A DNA stretch of 64,000 nt from Cytobacillus depressus (GTDB lineage Bacteria; Bacillota; Bacilli; Bacillales; Cytobacillaceae), in assembly GCF_008923245.1 (NCBI RefSeq), contig NZ_WBOS01000004.1, positions 369,978 to 433,977 on the forward strand, given 5' to 3'. Under the pieces are notes generated by a model, which ran no database searches, was not told where the DNA came from, and was given only the letters and a program-made list of their open reading frames with translations. Positions 1-9,069 of this stretch are shown piece after piece. The first letter of the stretch is position 1. Each line of letters opens with the position of its first letter. The position numbers and the translations under genes are program-made.

Positions 1-10
1 TCAGTCCCGT

Positions 11-892
11 TTAGATTAATTTACTTGAACCGATCGCATTTTTAATAGTTGTAATAAATTTTACGGCTGCTGGAGAAAGTTCTTTTAAGGATGTTGAGGC
101 AATGCCGATATTCCGAAACTTTTCTTGTTCTAGCTCATGGATACTAACATTATGTGGATGTCCATGGAGAACTAATTCTGGTATGATACTTATCCCTAGT
201 TCATTTTCCACCATAGCAATGATAGCTTGATCATCAGCCATTTCAAATTTAATGTTAAAGGAAGAATGAATATCTTTAAAAATACGTGTTAAATCATTGT
301 CATATCCTGATTTTGGTATTATAAAAGGTTCCTTTACTAATTGCTCAATCTGAATCTTGTCCTGTACACTAAGAGGGTGATTTTTTGCAAGAATACACAG
401 CATTCTGTCTTTTGCTAGCGATATGATGTCAAAGGATTTATCCGTAGGTAAAGTTACAAATCCAAAATCAACACTTCCGTTTCTAATCCAATGTTCGATA
501 TCCTCATATCCCCCTTGCAAAATCTTAATCTCTATAGCCGGATGCTCCTCTTTAAATTTTTTCATAATTCCAGGAAGCCATTGTGTACAAACACTTGTAA
601 ATGCTCCTATTCGAATCGTCCCTACCTCAATTCCCTTAATAGAAGCAGCTTCTTGTTTCATTTTTTCATCCCAATGGAGTATTGTTCGAACATATTTTAA
701 TATTCTCTTTCCATTGCTAGTCAAGCTAATACCAGACCGGTTTCTAGTAAGCAATGGAAAGCCAAGTTCTGTTTCAAGATTCGAGATAGAATAGCTGATA
801 GCAGACTGTGTTAAATTTAAAGCTTCAGCAGCCTTAGTTAAGCTACCTAATTCAATAACAGTGTTGAATACTTCATACTTTGGGATACTCAT
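11..892 (-). CDS. LysR family transcriptional regulator
   Basis: A 293-aa protein with the normal length and layout of LysR regulators: an N-terminal winged helix-turn-helix (about residues 3-62, with the typical run TKAAEALNLTQSAISYSI) and a C-terminal periplasmic-binding-like co-inducer domain (about 90-290). The start is an ATG preceded by AAAGGA. It is divergent from the methylaspartate ammonia-lyase gene across about 134 bp, the usual LysR arrangement, so it probably controls that catabolic unit in response to a substrate or intermediate. The ligand cannot be read from the sequence. Confidence 0.9.
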   Translation of the reverse strand: MSIPKYEVFNTVIELGSLTKAAEALNLTQSAISYSISNLETELGFPLLTRNRSGISLTSNGKRILKYVRTILHWDEKMKQEAASIKGIEVGTIRIGAFTSVCTQWLPGIMKKFKEEHPAIEIKILQGGYEDIEHWIRNGSVDFGFVTLPTDKSFDIISLAKDRMLCILAKNHPLSVQDKIQIEQLVKEPFIIPKSGYDNDLTRIFKDIHSSFNIKFEMADDQAIIAMVENELGISIIPELVLHGHPHNVSIHELEQEKFRNIGIASTSLKELSPAAVKFITTIKNAIGSSKLI

Positions 893-1026
893 TTTTTCAA
901 TCCTTTACATGAATTTTTTTTATGGTAATTTAAAAAATATTCAGTTTATTTATGTTTATTGTATCCCTATAATTATGTATAAGGCAATAAGTAACTAAAT
1001 AGATGACTACTGCAAGGAGTGATTTA
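893..1026. promoter_or_regulatory. Divergent LysR/catabolic operon promoter region
   Basis: AT-rich spacer between the divergent LysR and ammonia-lyase genes. It must hold both promoters and, by analogy with other LysR systems, the regulator binding site. I could not place a convincing operator or -35/-10 pair with certainty. Confidence 0.4.
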
Positions 1027-2292
1027 ATGAAAATAAAAGAGGTTGTTCTTTGTGAAGGGGTAACTGGTTTCTATGTTGATGACCAGAATGCCATTAAAAG
1101 AACGGCCACACCCGATGGATTTACGTATATTGGGAAACCTGTAACAAAAGGATTTAAGAAAGTAAGGGAACCGGGAGAATCTGTTTCCGTAATGCTTATT
1201 CTAGAGGATGGACAGATTTCATATGGAGACTGCGTTACAGTCCAATACCCAGGTGTTGGTGGACGAGATCCAAAAATTAATGCTAGGAACCTAATAACTA
1301 TTATTAAGAATCACATTTCTCCGATTCTTACAGGAAAAAAAATTAGTACATTTCGAGAGATGGCAGACGAGATAGACCAGCTAACCATTGATGGAAAACC
1401 TATACATGCATCTATAAGATATGGGGTCACTCAAGCTCTTTTGGATGCGGTAGCAAAAACTCACAAAATTACAATGGCTGAAGTGATTCAAAAAGAATAT
1501 AAGACGGTATTCAAACTTAAAAAAATCAAGATTTTCTCGCAGTCTGGTGATAACCGATATGACAATGTTGATAAAATGATCATGAGAAAAGTGGATGCAC
1601 TTCCACACGGACTAATTAATAATGTAAATGAAAAACTAGGTGTTCATGGAGAATTGTTAAAGGATTATATTGTTTGGTTGAGAGAAAGAATTCTAAGTTT
1701 GCGAGATTCAGACGAGTATTCACCTGTCATTCATATAGATGTATACGGTACGATTGGTCTCGCTTTTAAAAATGATATGAACAGTATGATTAAATATATT
1801 AGTGAACTTGAAAAGGCAGCTTCCCCATTTCATCTCAGGCTCGAAGGTCCGGTAGATTTAGATAACAGAGAGAAGCAATGGCGCTTACTTAAGCAATTAA
1901 AAACAGAGTTAAAAAAGCAGGGTATCTTAGTTGAGATTGTTGCGGATGAGTGGTGCAATTCATTGGAAGATATTAAATTGTTTGTGGATGAAAAAGCAGT
2001 AGATATGGTTCAAATTAAAACTCCTGATTTGGGAGGGATAAATAATATTATTGAAGCTCTTTTATACTGTAAACAAAATAATGTCGGAGCATACTTGGGA
2101 GGCTCATGTAATGAAACAGAAATATCTTCAAAAGTAAGCGTTCATATTTCTATCGCATGTGGAGCGGACCAATGCCTAGCAAAGCCAGGTATGGGCGTTG
2201 ATGAAGGCTATATGATTGTATTAAATGAAATGAATCGAACCTTTTCTCTACTATGTGCTAGAAGAAGCGTTATTAGTGAACCAATCGCTTAA
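1027..2292 (+). CDS. mal: 3-methylaspartate ammonia-lyase
   Basis: A 421-aa enolase-superfamily enzyme that should deaminate L-threo-3-methylaspartate to mesaconate. Residues known to matter in the family are all visible: the LPHGLINNV histidine, metal ligands in HIDVYG, LRLEGP and VADEW, and the catalytic lysine in VQIKTPDLGG. An ATG 24 bases upstream is in frame, but AAGGAG lies between the two and correctly spaced for the ATG at 1027, so I use that. Followed after 81 bp by an alcohol dehydrogenase and then an aldehyde dehydrogenase, probably one operon. The usual partners, glutamate mutase and mesaconase, are not in the window, so the pathway may differ from classical glutamate fermentation. 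Confidence 0.88.
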   Translation: MKIKEVVLCEGVTGFYVDDQNAIKRTATPDGFTYIGKPVTKGFKKVREPGESVSVMLILEDGQISYGDCVTVQYPGVGGRDPKINARNLITIIKNHISPILTGKKISTFREMADEIDQLTIDGKPIHASIRYGVTQALLDAVAKTHKITMAEVIQKEYKTVFKLKKIKIFSQSGDNRYDNVDKMIMRKVDALPHGLINNVNEKLGVHGELLKDYIVWLRERILSLRDSDEYSPVIHIDVYGTIGLAFKNDMNSMIKYISELEKAASPFHLRLEGPVDLDNREKQWRLLKQLKTELKKQGILVEIVADEWCNSLEDIKLFVDEKAVDMVQIKTPDLGGINNIIEALLYCKQNNVGAYLGGSCNETEISSKVSVHISIACGADQCLAKPGMGVDEGYMIVLNEMNRTFSLLCARRSVISEPIA

Positions 2293-2373
2293 GGGGAACA
2301 ACTCATATCCACCATAATTCCCAATATACCTAGAAAGAAATGAGACTAAAAGATAAATCAAGGAGGAGTTTAT

Positions 2374-3489
2374 ATGAAGGGTAAATTAGCAGTAATGACT
2401 AAACCAGGAAAATTAGAAATGAAAGAGTATGCATTACCAAAGGTTGAACCCGGAGCCGTACTGGCGAAAATACTCCGTGCGAATGTTTGTGGCTCTGAGA
2501 TTCACATTTGGAAAGGCGAACATCCTACAAAAAAGTCAGGGTGTTTGGGACATGAAATGGTTGGGGAAATTGCTGCTTTGGGTGAAGGCGTACAAACAGA
2601 TAATGCAGGGAATCCAGTTAAAGTAGGCGACCGTATTGCAGCTGTATATTACTTAACTTGCGGAAAGTGTTCATATTGCAATAACTACCAATATCACCTG
2701 TGTGAAAATGCATATAATTACTATTCCAGAACCCCAGAAGAATTTCCACATTTCCATGGTACGTTCGGTACCCATTATTACATTCATCCAGATCAACACT
2801 TCTATAAAGTTCCTGATAATGTTCCAAATTCTGTTGCTGCAAGTGCAAACTGTGCACTATCACAGGTATACTTTGGAATCGATAAAGCAGGAATCGGCTT
2901 CGGGCATACAGTAGTTATCCAAGGGGCGGGCGGATTAGGCTTGAACGCTACAGCTATTGCAAAAGAATTCGGTGCAACTGTAATTGTGATTGATAGTGTA
3001 GAAAGTCGATTGGAAATTGCGAAGCATTTCGGAGCAGATCATGTCATTAATATGAATGAGTATGAAACGATAGAGAAACGGGCTGCGCTTGTTTATAAAT
3101 TGACGAATGGAAAGGGAGCAGATGTAGCAATGGAGCTAACTGGAGTACCAGCAGCCTTTCAAGAGGGAATTCACCTAATTCGTTTAGGTGGAAAGTATGT
3201 GAGTATTGGGAATTTATCACCAGGAAAATTTACTTCTTTTGATCCAGGATTAATGACAAGAAAATCAATTCAAATCCTTTCACTTGTTCGATATGATCCA
3301 ACTTATTTAAATAAAGCTTTACAATTTTTGTCGAGGACAATTGATAAATACCCGTTCGTAGAGATGATTGACCAAGATTTTGATTTGAACGAAATTGAAA
3401 GAGCACTCGATAAATCTGTAAGTAGAGAAGTAACAAGAGCGTCAATTAATATAAATAATCATCATTTCTCAAGAGCTAGTCTTAAATAG
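2374..3489 (+). CDS. Zinc-dependent alcohol dehydrogenase (MDR superfamily)
   Basis: A 371-aa medium-chain dehydrogenase. Visible features are the catalytic zinc ligands (NVCGSEIH and GCLGHEMVG), a four-cysteine structural zinc lobe (CGKCSYC followed by a Cys in YHLCEN), and the Rossmann fold motif GAGGLGLNA around residue 187. It should oxidise an alcohol or reduce an aldehyde with NAD(P); the substrate is unknown. RBS AAGGAGGAG. It lies between the ammonia-lyase and the aldehyde dehydrogenase, and the obvious reading is alcohol to aldehyde to acid in one pathway. Confidence 0.88.
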   Translation: MKGKLAVMTKPGKLEMKEYALPKVEPGAVLAKILRANVCGSEIHIWKGEHPTKKSGCLGHEMVGEIAALGEGVQTDNAGNPVKVGDRIAAVYYLTCGKCSYCNNYQYHLCENAYNYYSRTPEEFPHFHGTFGTHYYIHPDQHFYKVPDNVPNSVAASANCALSQVYFGIDKAGIGFGHTVVIQGAGGLGLNATAIAKEFGATVIVIDSVESRLEIAKHFGADHVINMNEYETIEKRAALVYKLTNGKGADVAMELTGVPAAFQEGIHLIRLGGKYVSIGNLSPGKFTSFDPGLMTRKSIQILSLVRYDPTYLNKALQFLSRTIDKYPFVEMIDQDFDLNEIERALDKSVSREVTRASININNHHFSRASLK

Positions 3490-3545
3490 AACTAGAAGGC
3501 CCCACAACATCATCATCATTATTATTACAAGGAGTGTAAGTTTTA

Positions 3546-4988
3546 ATGACTCAATTAAAAGTTGGATTAGAAAAAGTTTATCCCATTTATATTGGAGGCA
3601 AGTGGTCCAATACAAAAGAGACGTATCCATTGGAATTTCCTTATAACGGAGAGGTAGTTACAAACGTTGCATTAGCAACAACTAAAGAGGCAGAAGAAGC
3701 AGTGGATAGCGCAATCTCCGCAAAAAAGGTGATGGCGGAGCTTCCGCTATGGAAGAGAGCAGAAATTTTAAATCGTGCTGCAGATTTATTAATTGAACGC
3801 CAAGATGCTCTAGCCGAATTAATGGTTTATGAAACTGGAAAGATCTTTAGAGACACAAAAACTGAAATTGCTAGATCAGCATCTACATTACGTTTTGCAG
3901 CAGATGCAGCCCGCGCTTTACAGGGTGATATGATCCCAATTGATGCCATGAAAGGCGGAGAAGGCCGTTTGATGTTCACTATCCGAGAGCCAATTGGGGT
4001 TATTGGTGCTATTACCGGGTTTAACTTTCCATTGTTGCTTGCAGCTCATAAAGTTGGACCGGCTATTGCAGGAGGAAACCCAACCGTTTTAAAACCTGCT
4101 CCTCAAACACCATTGTCTAGCTTTGAATTAGCAAGAATTTTTGAAGAGGCTGGTCTACCTAAAGGTGGCTTAAGTGTAATTACAGGTGATGTAGAAGTTG
4201 GTGAATATCTAGTAAAACATCCTAATGTCCCTGTCATATCCTTTACTGGAAGCTCAGAAGTAGGGAAGCGGATTAGTGAGATTGCTAGATATAAAAAGGT
4301 CTTGCTAGAATTGGGTTCAAATTCAGCGACAATAATTGATAAAGACTCAAATATAGATTATGCAATTGATCGTTGTGTTGTTGGAGGATTTGGTGCTTCT
4401 GGCCAGTCTTGTATTTCTGTGCAGCGAGTATACGTCCATAAAGAATACTATGAAGAGTTTTTGGAACGACTAGCAGCAAAGATCAATAATCTGAAGATTG
4501 GCAATCCGTTTGATGAGGATACGGACGTTTCTACCTTAATTTCTTTTGAAGCAACAAGTCGTGTATCCGGATGGGTCCGTGAAGCAGTCGAGTCTGGAGC
4601 ACGTTTACTAGCAGGTGGTGAGGTAAAGGGAAGGATTCTTGAGCCTACATTATTAGCTGATGTTACATCAGATATGAAAGTTAGTTGCGAAGAAATATTT
4701 GGTCCAGTTATTGTCGTTAGTCCATTTGAATCGTTTACAAATGTGGTCGATCTTGTAAATGATTCACGTTACGGTCTGCAAACAGGTGTATTCACTAATA
4801 ATATAAACAATGCATTCTATGCAATCAAGAACATTGAATCTGGCGGTATCAACATTAATGAGATTCCTAGTTTCCGTGCAGACCACATGCCTTATGGTGG
4901 AGTAAAGGATAGCGGAATCGGTAAAGAAGGTCCGAAATATTCACTGGAAGAAATGACTGTCGAAAAACTTGTTAGTTTTCGCATATAA
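3546..4988 (+). CDS. NAD(P)-dependent aldehyde dehydrogenase
   Basis: A 480-aa aldehyde dehydrogenase of normal length. The oxyanion Asn is in GFNFPLLLA, the general-base Glu in LLELGSNSA, and the catalytic Cys in GASGQSCISVQ. RBS AAGGAGTG seven bases before the ATG. It follows the alcohol dehydrogenase by 56 bp and probably takes its aldehyde product to the carboxylic acid. The family is broad; the true substrate cannot be assigned. Confidence 0.9.
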   Translation: MTQLKVGLEKVYPIYIGGKWSNTKETYPLEFPYNGEVVTNVALATTKEAEEAVDSAISAKKVMAELPLWKRAEILNRAADLLIERQDALAELMVYETGKIFRDTKTEIARSASTLRFAADAARALQGDMIPIDAMKGGEGRLMFTIREPIGVIGAITGFNFPLLLAAHKVGPAIAGGNPTVLKPAPQTPLSSFELARIFEEAGLPKGGLSVITGDVEVGEYLVKHPNVPVISFTGSSEVGKRISEIARYKKVLLELGSNSATIIDKDSNIDYAIDRCVVGGFGASGQSCISVQRVYVHKEYYEEFLERLAAKINNLKIGNPFDEDTDVSTLISFEATSRVSGWVREAVESGARLLAGGEVKGRILEPTLLADVTSDMKVSCEEIFGPVIVVSPFESFTNVVDLVNDSRYGLQTGVFTNNINNAFYAIKNIESGGININEIPSFRADHMPYGGVKDSGIGKEGPKYSLEEMTVEKLVSFRI

Positions 4989-5110
4989 ATGTGATGTTGT
5001 CCATTTTGTAAAACAGGTCACTTTGTTCATAGATGCGGAGGTATAAGTTTTTGAAGTTAAATTGCGGAGTATGGTTGATTTTATGGTACCTATTCCGCTT
5101 AACCCTGAAG

Positions 5111-5137
5111 GAAGGAAACTTTGACGGTTTCCTTTAG
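5111..5137 (+). terminator. Possible weak terminator after aldehyde dehydrogenase
   Basis: Hairpin AAGGAAAC / GTTTCCTT with a short loop and only a short T-rich tail. It may separate the M20 gene from the upstream operon or attenuate read-through. Confidence 0.4.
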
Positions 5138-5201
5138 TATCGGAAGAAGTGTGAAAATTCATTAATCAAAACATAAAACGATTAACGGGGGAAGATTCAT
5201 T

Positions 5202-6386
5202 ATGATTAATCGGAAAATAAAAGACGCTATTATAAGGTACAGTGATGAATTGATCACTTTGCGCCGGAAGTTGCATAGTGAACCGGAGCTGTCATGGGAA
5301 GAGGAAAATACAACAGCATTTGTCTGTGAATACCTTGATAGTCTTGGAATCTCGAATCGTAGAACAGAACCGACAGGCGTCATTGCGGAAATTAGAGGAG
5401 CGGAGTCCGGTAAAACCGTCGCTCTTCGCGGTGACATGGACGCCCTATCTGTTGAACAGCTGAAAAAGTATCTTCCGTACGCTTCCAAATTCAAAGGGAA
5501 AATGCATGCATGCGGACACGATGCACATACAGCTATGCTCCTAATCGCTGCAAAAGCGTTATCGGAGGTAAAAGATGAACTGCCTGGAAATGTCCGCCTT
5601 CTATTCCAACCGGCCGAAGAAGTTTGCCAAGGCGCGAAGGCGATGATAGAACAAGGGGCAATACAGGATGTAGACAATGTTTTTGGCATCCATATTTGGT
5701 CACAAATGCCGACTCAAAAAGTTTCCTGTACACCTGGGCCTTCATTTGCCTCAACAGACATTTTCAAAGTGCACTTTAAGGGAAAAGGCGGTCACGGCGC
5801 AATACCTCAAGACTGTATCGATGCGGCAATCGTGGCCTCTTCGTTCGTCATGAATGTCCAAACTGTAGTTTCAAGAACAATTGATCCTCAAAGCCCAGCA
5901 GTTATAACTGTAGGAAAAATGAATGTCGGGACACGGTTCAACGTCATCGCCGAGAATGCTTTCATTGAAGGGACAGTCCGTTGTTTCGATAAAGACATAC
6001 AAGATCACATCGAAGAGTGCATCGTCCGATACGCCCAAAATGTCGCAAATATGTACAGTGCAACTGTTGAAGTCGAATATATACGTGGTACCCCACCCGT
6101 CATTAATGAAGAAGAGAGCGCAAAACTCGTCCAGAAAGTGGCTGCCGAAGCATTCGGAGAAGAGGTTTTATATACGGAAAAACCTACGATGGCAGGCGAA
6201 GACTTTTCGTTCTTCTTAGATGAAACTCTGGGAAGCTTCGCATTTGTCGGGTGCGGAAACCGGGACAAGGACACAGATTGGTCGCATCATCACGGAAACT
6301 TTGACATCGACGAAGACGCACTCTCCATCGGAGCTGAACTGTACGCGCAATATGCGTGGGCATTTTTGAATAAGAAAGATTATTAG
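5202..6386 (+). CDS. M20 family amidohydrolase (N-acyl amino acid hydrolase type)
   Basis: A 394-aa dinuclear metallohydrolase of the AbgB/hippurate hydrolase/IAA-amino-acid hydrolase type. Motifs: RGDMDAL, MHACGHDAHTAMLL, QPAEEVCQGAK, a dimerisation-domain GKGGHGAIPQD, and a C-terminal TMAGEDFSFF. It removes an acyl group from an amino acid or similar conjugate. It lies 213 bp after the aldehyde dehydrogenase on the same strand and could supply the amino acid consumed by the ammonia-lyase, but that link is inference. Codon use here is a little more GC-rich than in the three preceding genes. Confidence 0.88.
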   Translation: MINRKIKDAIIRYSDELITLRRKLHSEPELSWEEENTTAFVCEYLDSLGISNRRTEPTGVIAEIRGAESGKTVALRGDMDALSVEQLKKYLPYASKFKGKMHACGHDAHTAMLLIAAKALSEVKDELPGNVRLLFQPAEEVCQGAKAMIEQGAIQDVDNVFGIHIWSQMPTQKVSCTPGPSFASTDIFKVHFKGKGGHGAIPQDCIDAAIVASSFVMNVQTVVSRTIDPQSPAVITVGKMNVGTRFNVIAENAFIEGTVRCFDKDIQDHIEECIVRYAQNVANMYSATVEVEYIRGTPPVINEEESAKLVQKVAAEAFGEEVLYTEKPTMAGEDFSFFLDETLGSFAFVGCGNRDKDTDWSHHHGNFDIDEDALSIGAELYAQYAWAFLNKKDY

Positions 6387-6443
6387 ATCGTAAGGAGAAG
6401 CCCTTTTCTTATCGCCTTTTTATTTTCAAGATTGGTCTTCAAA

Positions 6444-6474
6444 AGAGCGAACAGTACCATTCACTGTTCGCTCT
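6444..6474 (-). terminator. Terminator of the thiamine uptake operon
   Basis: A 12-bp perfect stem (AGAGCGAACAGT and its complement, 7-nt loop) overlapping the stop codon of the TatD gene. Read on the minus strand it is followed by TTTT. Confidence 0.8.
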
Positions 6475-7258
6475 CACTCTTTTCATCATTTTCTCTCAAA
6501 CTATAAAAATCAATGGTATTTTTCCTAATAATAGAATAAACGTCTGTGATCGGTATACGCTTTAAATTAGCAATTTCCTCAAGCGATTTATGCATCATAT
6601 TTGGGTGGGTCTGACTACCTGAAAAAGGACCTTCAAATGTCCAAGGACCGTCTGTTTCGACCATGATTTGCTCGAGTGGATACTTTTTGACAAGCTCTTT
6701 AATATCGGTTTCATAGAGTACATCAGGCGTGATGGATATATAGTAGCCATTCTGAATCATACGGTCAATCGTATACTCATCCCCTTTAAACCAATGGAAA
6801 TGTGCTTTTGAAATCGAGTGCTTTTCAAGGAGGTCACAAACAATTTTTGCATCTTCGTATACAGCATGAAGCACAAGCGGTTTTTGCCATACTTTCGCCT
6901 TGACGGTCATTGCTTCTAACAAATCAAGATAAGGTTCGAGTGGAAGAGCCTGTTCTTGACGCAAATAATAGGGGAGTCCCACTTCACCTACGGCAATCAT
7001 TTCGTCTTGATGACGATCCATCCAATTAATAAGCTCGACAAGCTCTTTTTCATGAGGGAGCTGCTGCTCTGGATGATAGCCATAAGCAGGGTATACCTGT
7101 TGATAACATGAAGCAATTTCCTGTGTAGCTACACACGATTTCAAATCAAAAGAAACGGCAATCAATGCTTCTACTGATGGGTCTCCTTCAATAATTCTGC
7201 TTAAATCCCGTTTTTCGTATTGATCAAGATGAATATGAGCATCAATGATTTTTTTCAT
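6461..7258 (-). CDS. TatD family metal-dependent hydrolase in thiamine operon
   Basis: A 265-aa TIM-barrel amidohydrolase-fold protein. The metal ligands are in IDAHIHLD, GEVGLPYY, LVLHAVYED, AHFHWFKG and VETDGPW. It begins 4 bp after the ABC ATPase gene with an RBS (GGAGTGAT) inside that gene's end, so it is translated as the last gene of the TPP-riboswitch operon. TatD proteins are usually called DNases, but this context suggests a hydrolytic step on an imported thiamine breakdown product. That role is inference. Confidence 0.82.
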   Translation of the reverse strand: MKKIIDAHIHLDQYEKRDLSRIIEGDPSVEALIAVSFDLKSCVATQEIASCYQQVYPAYGYHPEQQLPHEKELVELINWMDRHQDEMIAVGEVGLPYYLRQEQALPLEPYLDLLEAMTVKAKVWQKPLVLHAVYEDAKIVCDLLEKHSISKAHFHWFKGDEYTIDRMIQNGYYISITPDVLYETDIKELVKKYPLEQIMVETDGPWTFEGPFSGSQTHPNMMHKSLEEIANLKRIPITDVYSIIRKNTIDFYSLRENDEKSESEQ

Positions 7259-7262
7259 ATGA

Positions 7263-8003
7263 TCACTCCATGAATGATTTCAGTTCGTAATAAATTTTAC
7301 GTTTCCATTGTAAAAAGCCGTCATCTAACAAAAGCTCTTCCTTACGAGGTCTAGCAAAAGGAATGACAAATTCAGCTGCAATGGTAGCAGGCTTATTCGA
7401 AAGAATCACAATCCGATCGGATAAAAACAAAGCTTCCTCAAGATTATGGGTGACAAATAAAACAGTTCGACGATTGTTTTCCCAGATGGACAATAGCCAT
7501 TTTTGCATGTCCAGTCTTGTGAGTTCATCTAACGCTGAAAATGGCTCATCAAGTAAGATGATTGGCTGCGGACTAAGTAAAGCGCGAATAAAGGAAACCC
7601 GCTGTTTCATGCCGCCAGAGAGCTCATGAGGATAAGAATGAATATATTCAGCTAACCCAGCCTTTTCAATCATTTCTACTGCTTTATTTGTATCCTTTGT
7701 TCCTTTTAACTCTTGTCCAAGAAGGACGTTTTGTAAGACGTTTCTCCACGGAAGCAAACTAGGGGACTGCGGCATATAGCTGACTGCACCTGTTTGACTG
7801 TTGATTTTCTCGCCCTTAAGAGTAATCGTCCCTTCATCAGGCGTCAGAATGCCGCCAATGAGTGAGAAGAGTGTACTTTTTCCACTACCTGAAGGGCCAA
7901 GAATGGAAACAAACTCACCTTCATTCACTTGTAAATTTAGATGCTTAATGACATCTACATCTGCAAATTTTTTCGAAATATCTTGTATCGTTAAGACACT
8001 CAT
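7263..8003 (-). CDS. thiZ: ABC transporter ATP-binding protein, thiamine precursor uptake
   Basis: A 246-aa ATPase of the nitrate/taurine/thiamine-precursor type. Walker A GPSGSGKST, Q-loop YMPQSPSLLPW, signature LSGGMKQR, Walker B ILLDEPFSALD and H-loop FVTHN are intact. The frame is open further upstream, but AAAGGAG before the ATG at 8003 (MSVLTIQ) sets the start and leaves only 1 bp between it and the permease stop. It energises import with the neighbouring permease and lipoprotein. The symbol follows the ThiXYZ arrangement and is by analogy. Confidence 0.85.
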   Translation of the reverse strand: MSVLTIQDISKKFADVDVIKHLNLQVNEGEFVSILGPSGSGKSTLFSLIGGILTPDEGTITLKGEKINSQTGAVSYMPQSPSLLPWRNVLQNVLLGQELKGTKDTNKAVEMIEKAGLAEYIHSYPHELSGGMKQRVSFIRALLSPQPIILLDEPFSALDELTRLDMQKWLLSIWENNRRTVLFVTHNLEEALFLSDRIVILSNKPATIAAEFVIPFARPRKEELLLDDGFLQWKRKIYYELKSFME

Positions 8004-8004
8004 T

Positions 8005-8766
8005 TTAGTTTGCTCCTTTAGACCGCCAGCGGATAAGAATTCGTTCAAGTAAAACAATGGCCGCAAAGAATAAAAGACTTATCGCCATGATCGCAAATAT
8101 CGCAACGAAGACACGATCTGTTCGGAATGAGGACGAAGCATAGGTCATATACACACCAATGCCTGATTTTGCCCCGAGCCATTCGGAAATCACGGCACCC
8201 ATTACGCTATAGGTGGCAGAGATTTTGATTCCTGAAAAAATGGAAGGGAGAGCATGTGGAAGTTCGAGCTTCCAAAACAATTGGCTCTTCGTCGCACCAG
8301 CCATTTTCATGTAATGCTTTAAGTCAGCTGATGTTTGCTTAAACCCATCAAGCGCGGCTATCGTTACGGGGAAAAAACAAACAAGTGTAATGACAATCAT
8401 TTTTGGTAAAAGCCCAAAACCAAACCAGATGACTAATAAAGGGGCTAGAACGATCACGGGAATATTTTGTGAAAGTATCAGAAACGGATAAACAGCTTCT
8501 CGGACAAACGGCAGGAGATAGAGAAGAACAGCTGCGAAAAGCCCGATCCCAACACCGATTGCAAACCCTGTTATTCCAAGTTTTATCGTTGAAAGCAAAT
8601 GTACAGAAAAGCTTCCAAAGCCTGTAATCGCTTCCGTCATAATCGTTGAGGGAGCAGGAAGCAGCCATTCTGGAATATCGGCTTTTTTAACGATAATCTC
8701 CCAAATGAAAAAGAAGAGAAGGAGAACGACAGCCGGTCTCCATCCCTTAAATCGCTTCATCTTCAT
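8005..8766 (-). CDS. thiX: ABC transporter permease, thiamine precursor uptake
   Basis: A 253-aa inner-membrane permease with about six TM segments and a binding-protein-dependent transport motif (EAA-like region around KMAGATKSQLFWKLELP). Its ATG overlaps the stop of the preceding gene by one base, which indicates translational coupling. Family length is normal. With the ATPase and the SBP it forms a complete importer under a TPP riboswitch, so the substrate should be thiamine or a thiamine pyrimidine precursor. Confidence 0.85.
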   Translation of the reverse strand: MKMKRFKGWRPAVVLLLFFFIWEIIVKKADIPEWLLPAPSTIMTEAITGFGSFSVHLLSTIKLGITGFAIGVGIGLFAAVLLYLLPFVREAVYPFLILSQNIPVIVLAPLLVIWFGFGLLPKMIVITLVCFFPVTIAALDGFKQTSADLKHYMKMAGATKSQLFWKLELPHALPSIFSGIKISATYSVMGAVISEWLGAKSGIGVYMTYASSSFRTDRVFVAIFAIMAISLLFFAAIVLLERILIRWRSKGAN

Positions 8767-9056
8767 TATTGATATTTCTCCGTTAACTGGTTCATCGTAA
8801 TTCCTGTTGGCTGATATAAAATTTTCACTTGAGAAATTACGTTTCTGCTGCCCATTTCAATCATGCGTTCATTCATTTTCTTTATCACTTCAAATAGATA
8901 GGAAAGTTCACCCTCCATCGTTGTTTCTAATGGAGAAACTCTATAGGTCACACCTGATTCTTCAATGATTTTAATCGCTTCATCCACATATGGAATCACG
9001 TCTTCGCCATTTTTTGTTTTAGGAATGATTTGTATACTAACTAGTGCATTATTCAT
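8766..9056 (-). CDS. MTH1187/YkoF-type small thiamine-binding protein
   Basis: A 96-aa single-domain protein of the UPF0045/MTH1187 type (starts NNALVSIQIIPK, contains SGVTYRVSPLETTMEGE). Members form ferredoxin-like oligomers, and relatives such as YkoF bind thiamine or its pyrimidine part. RBS AAGGAG eight bases before ATG. It lies inside the riboswitch operon between the SBP and the permease, which supports a cytoplasmic ligand-binding role in thiamine precursor uptake. Confidence 0.78.
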   Translation of the reverse strand: MNNALVSIQIIPKTKNGEDVIPYVDEAIKIIEESGVTYRVSPLETTMEGELSYLFEVIKKMNERMIEMGSRNVISQVKILYQPTGITMNQLTEKYQ

Positions 9057-9069
9057 TCTGTTAGTCTCC

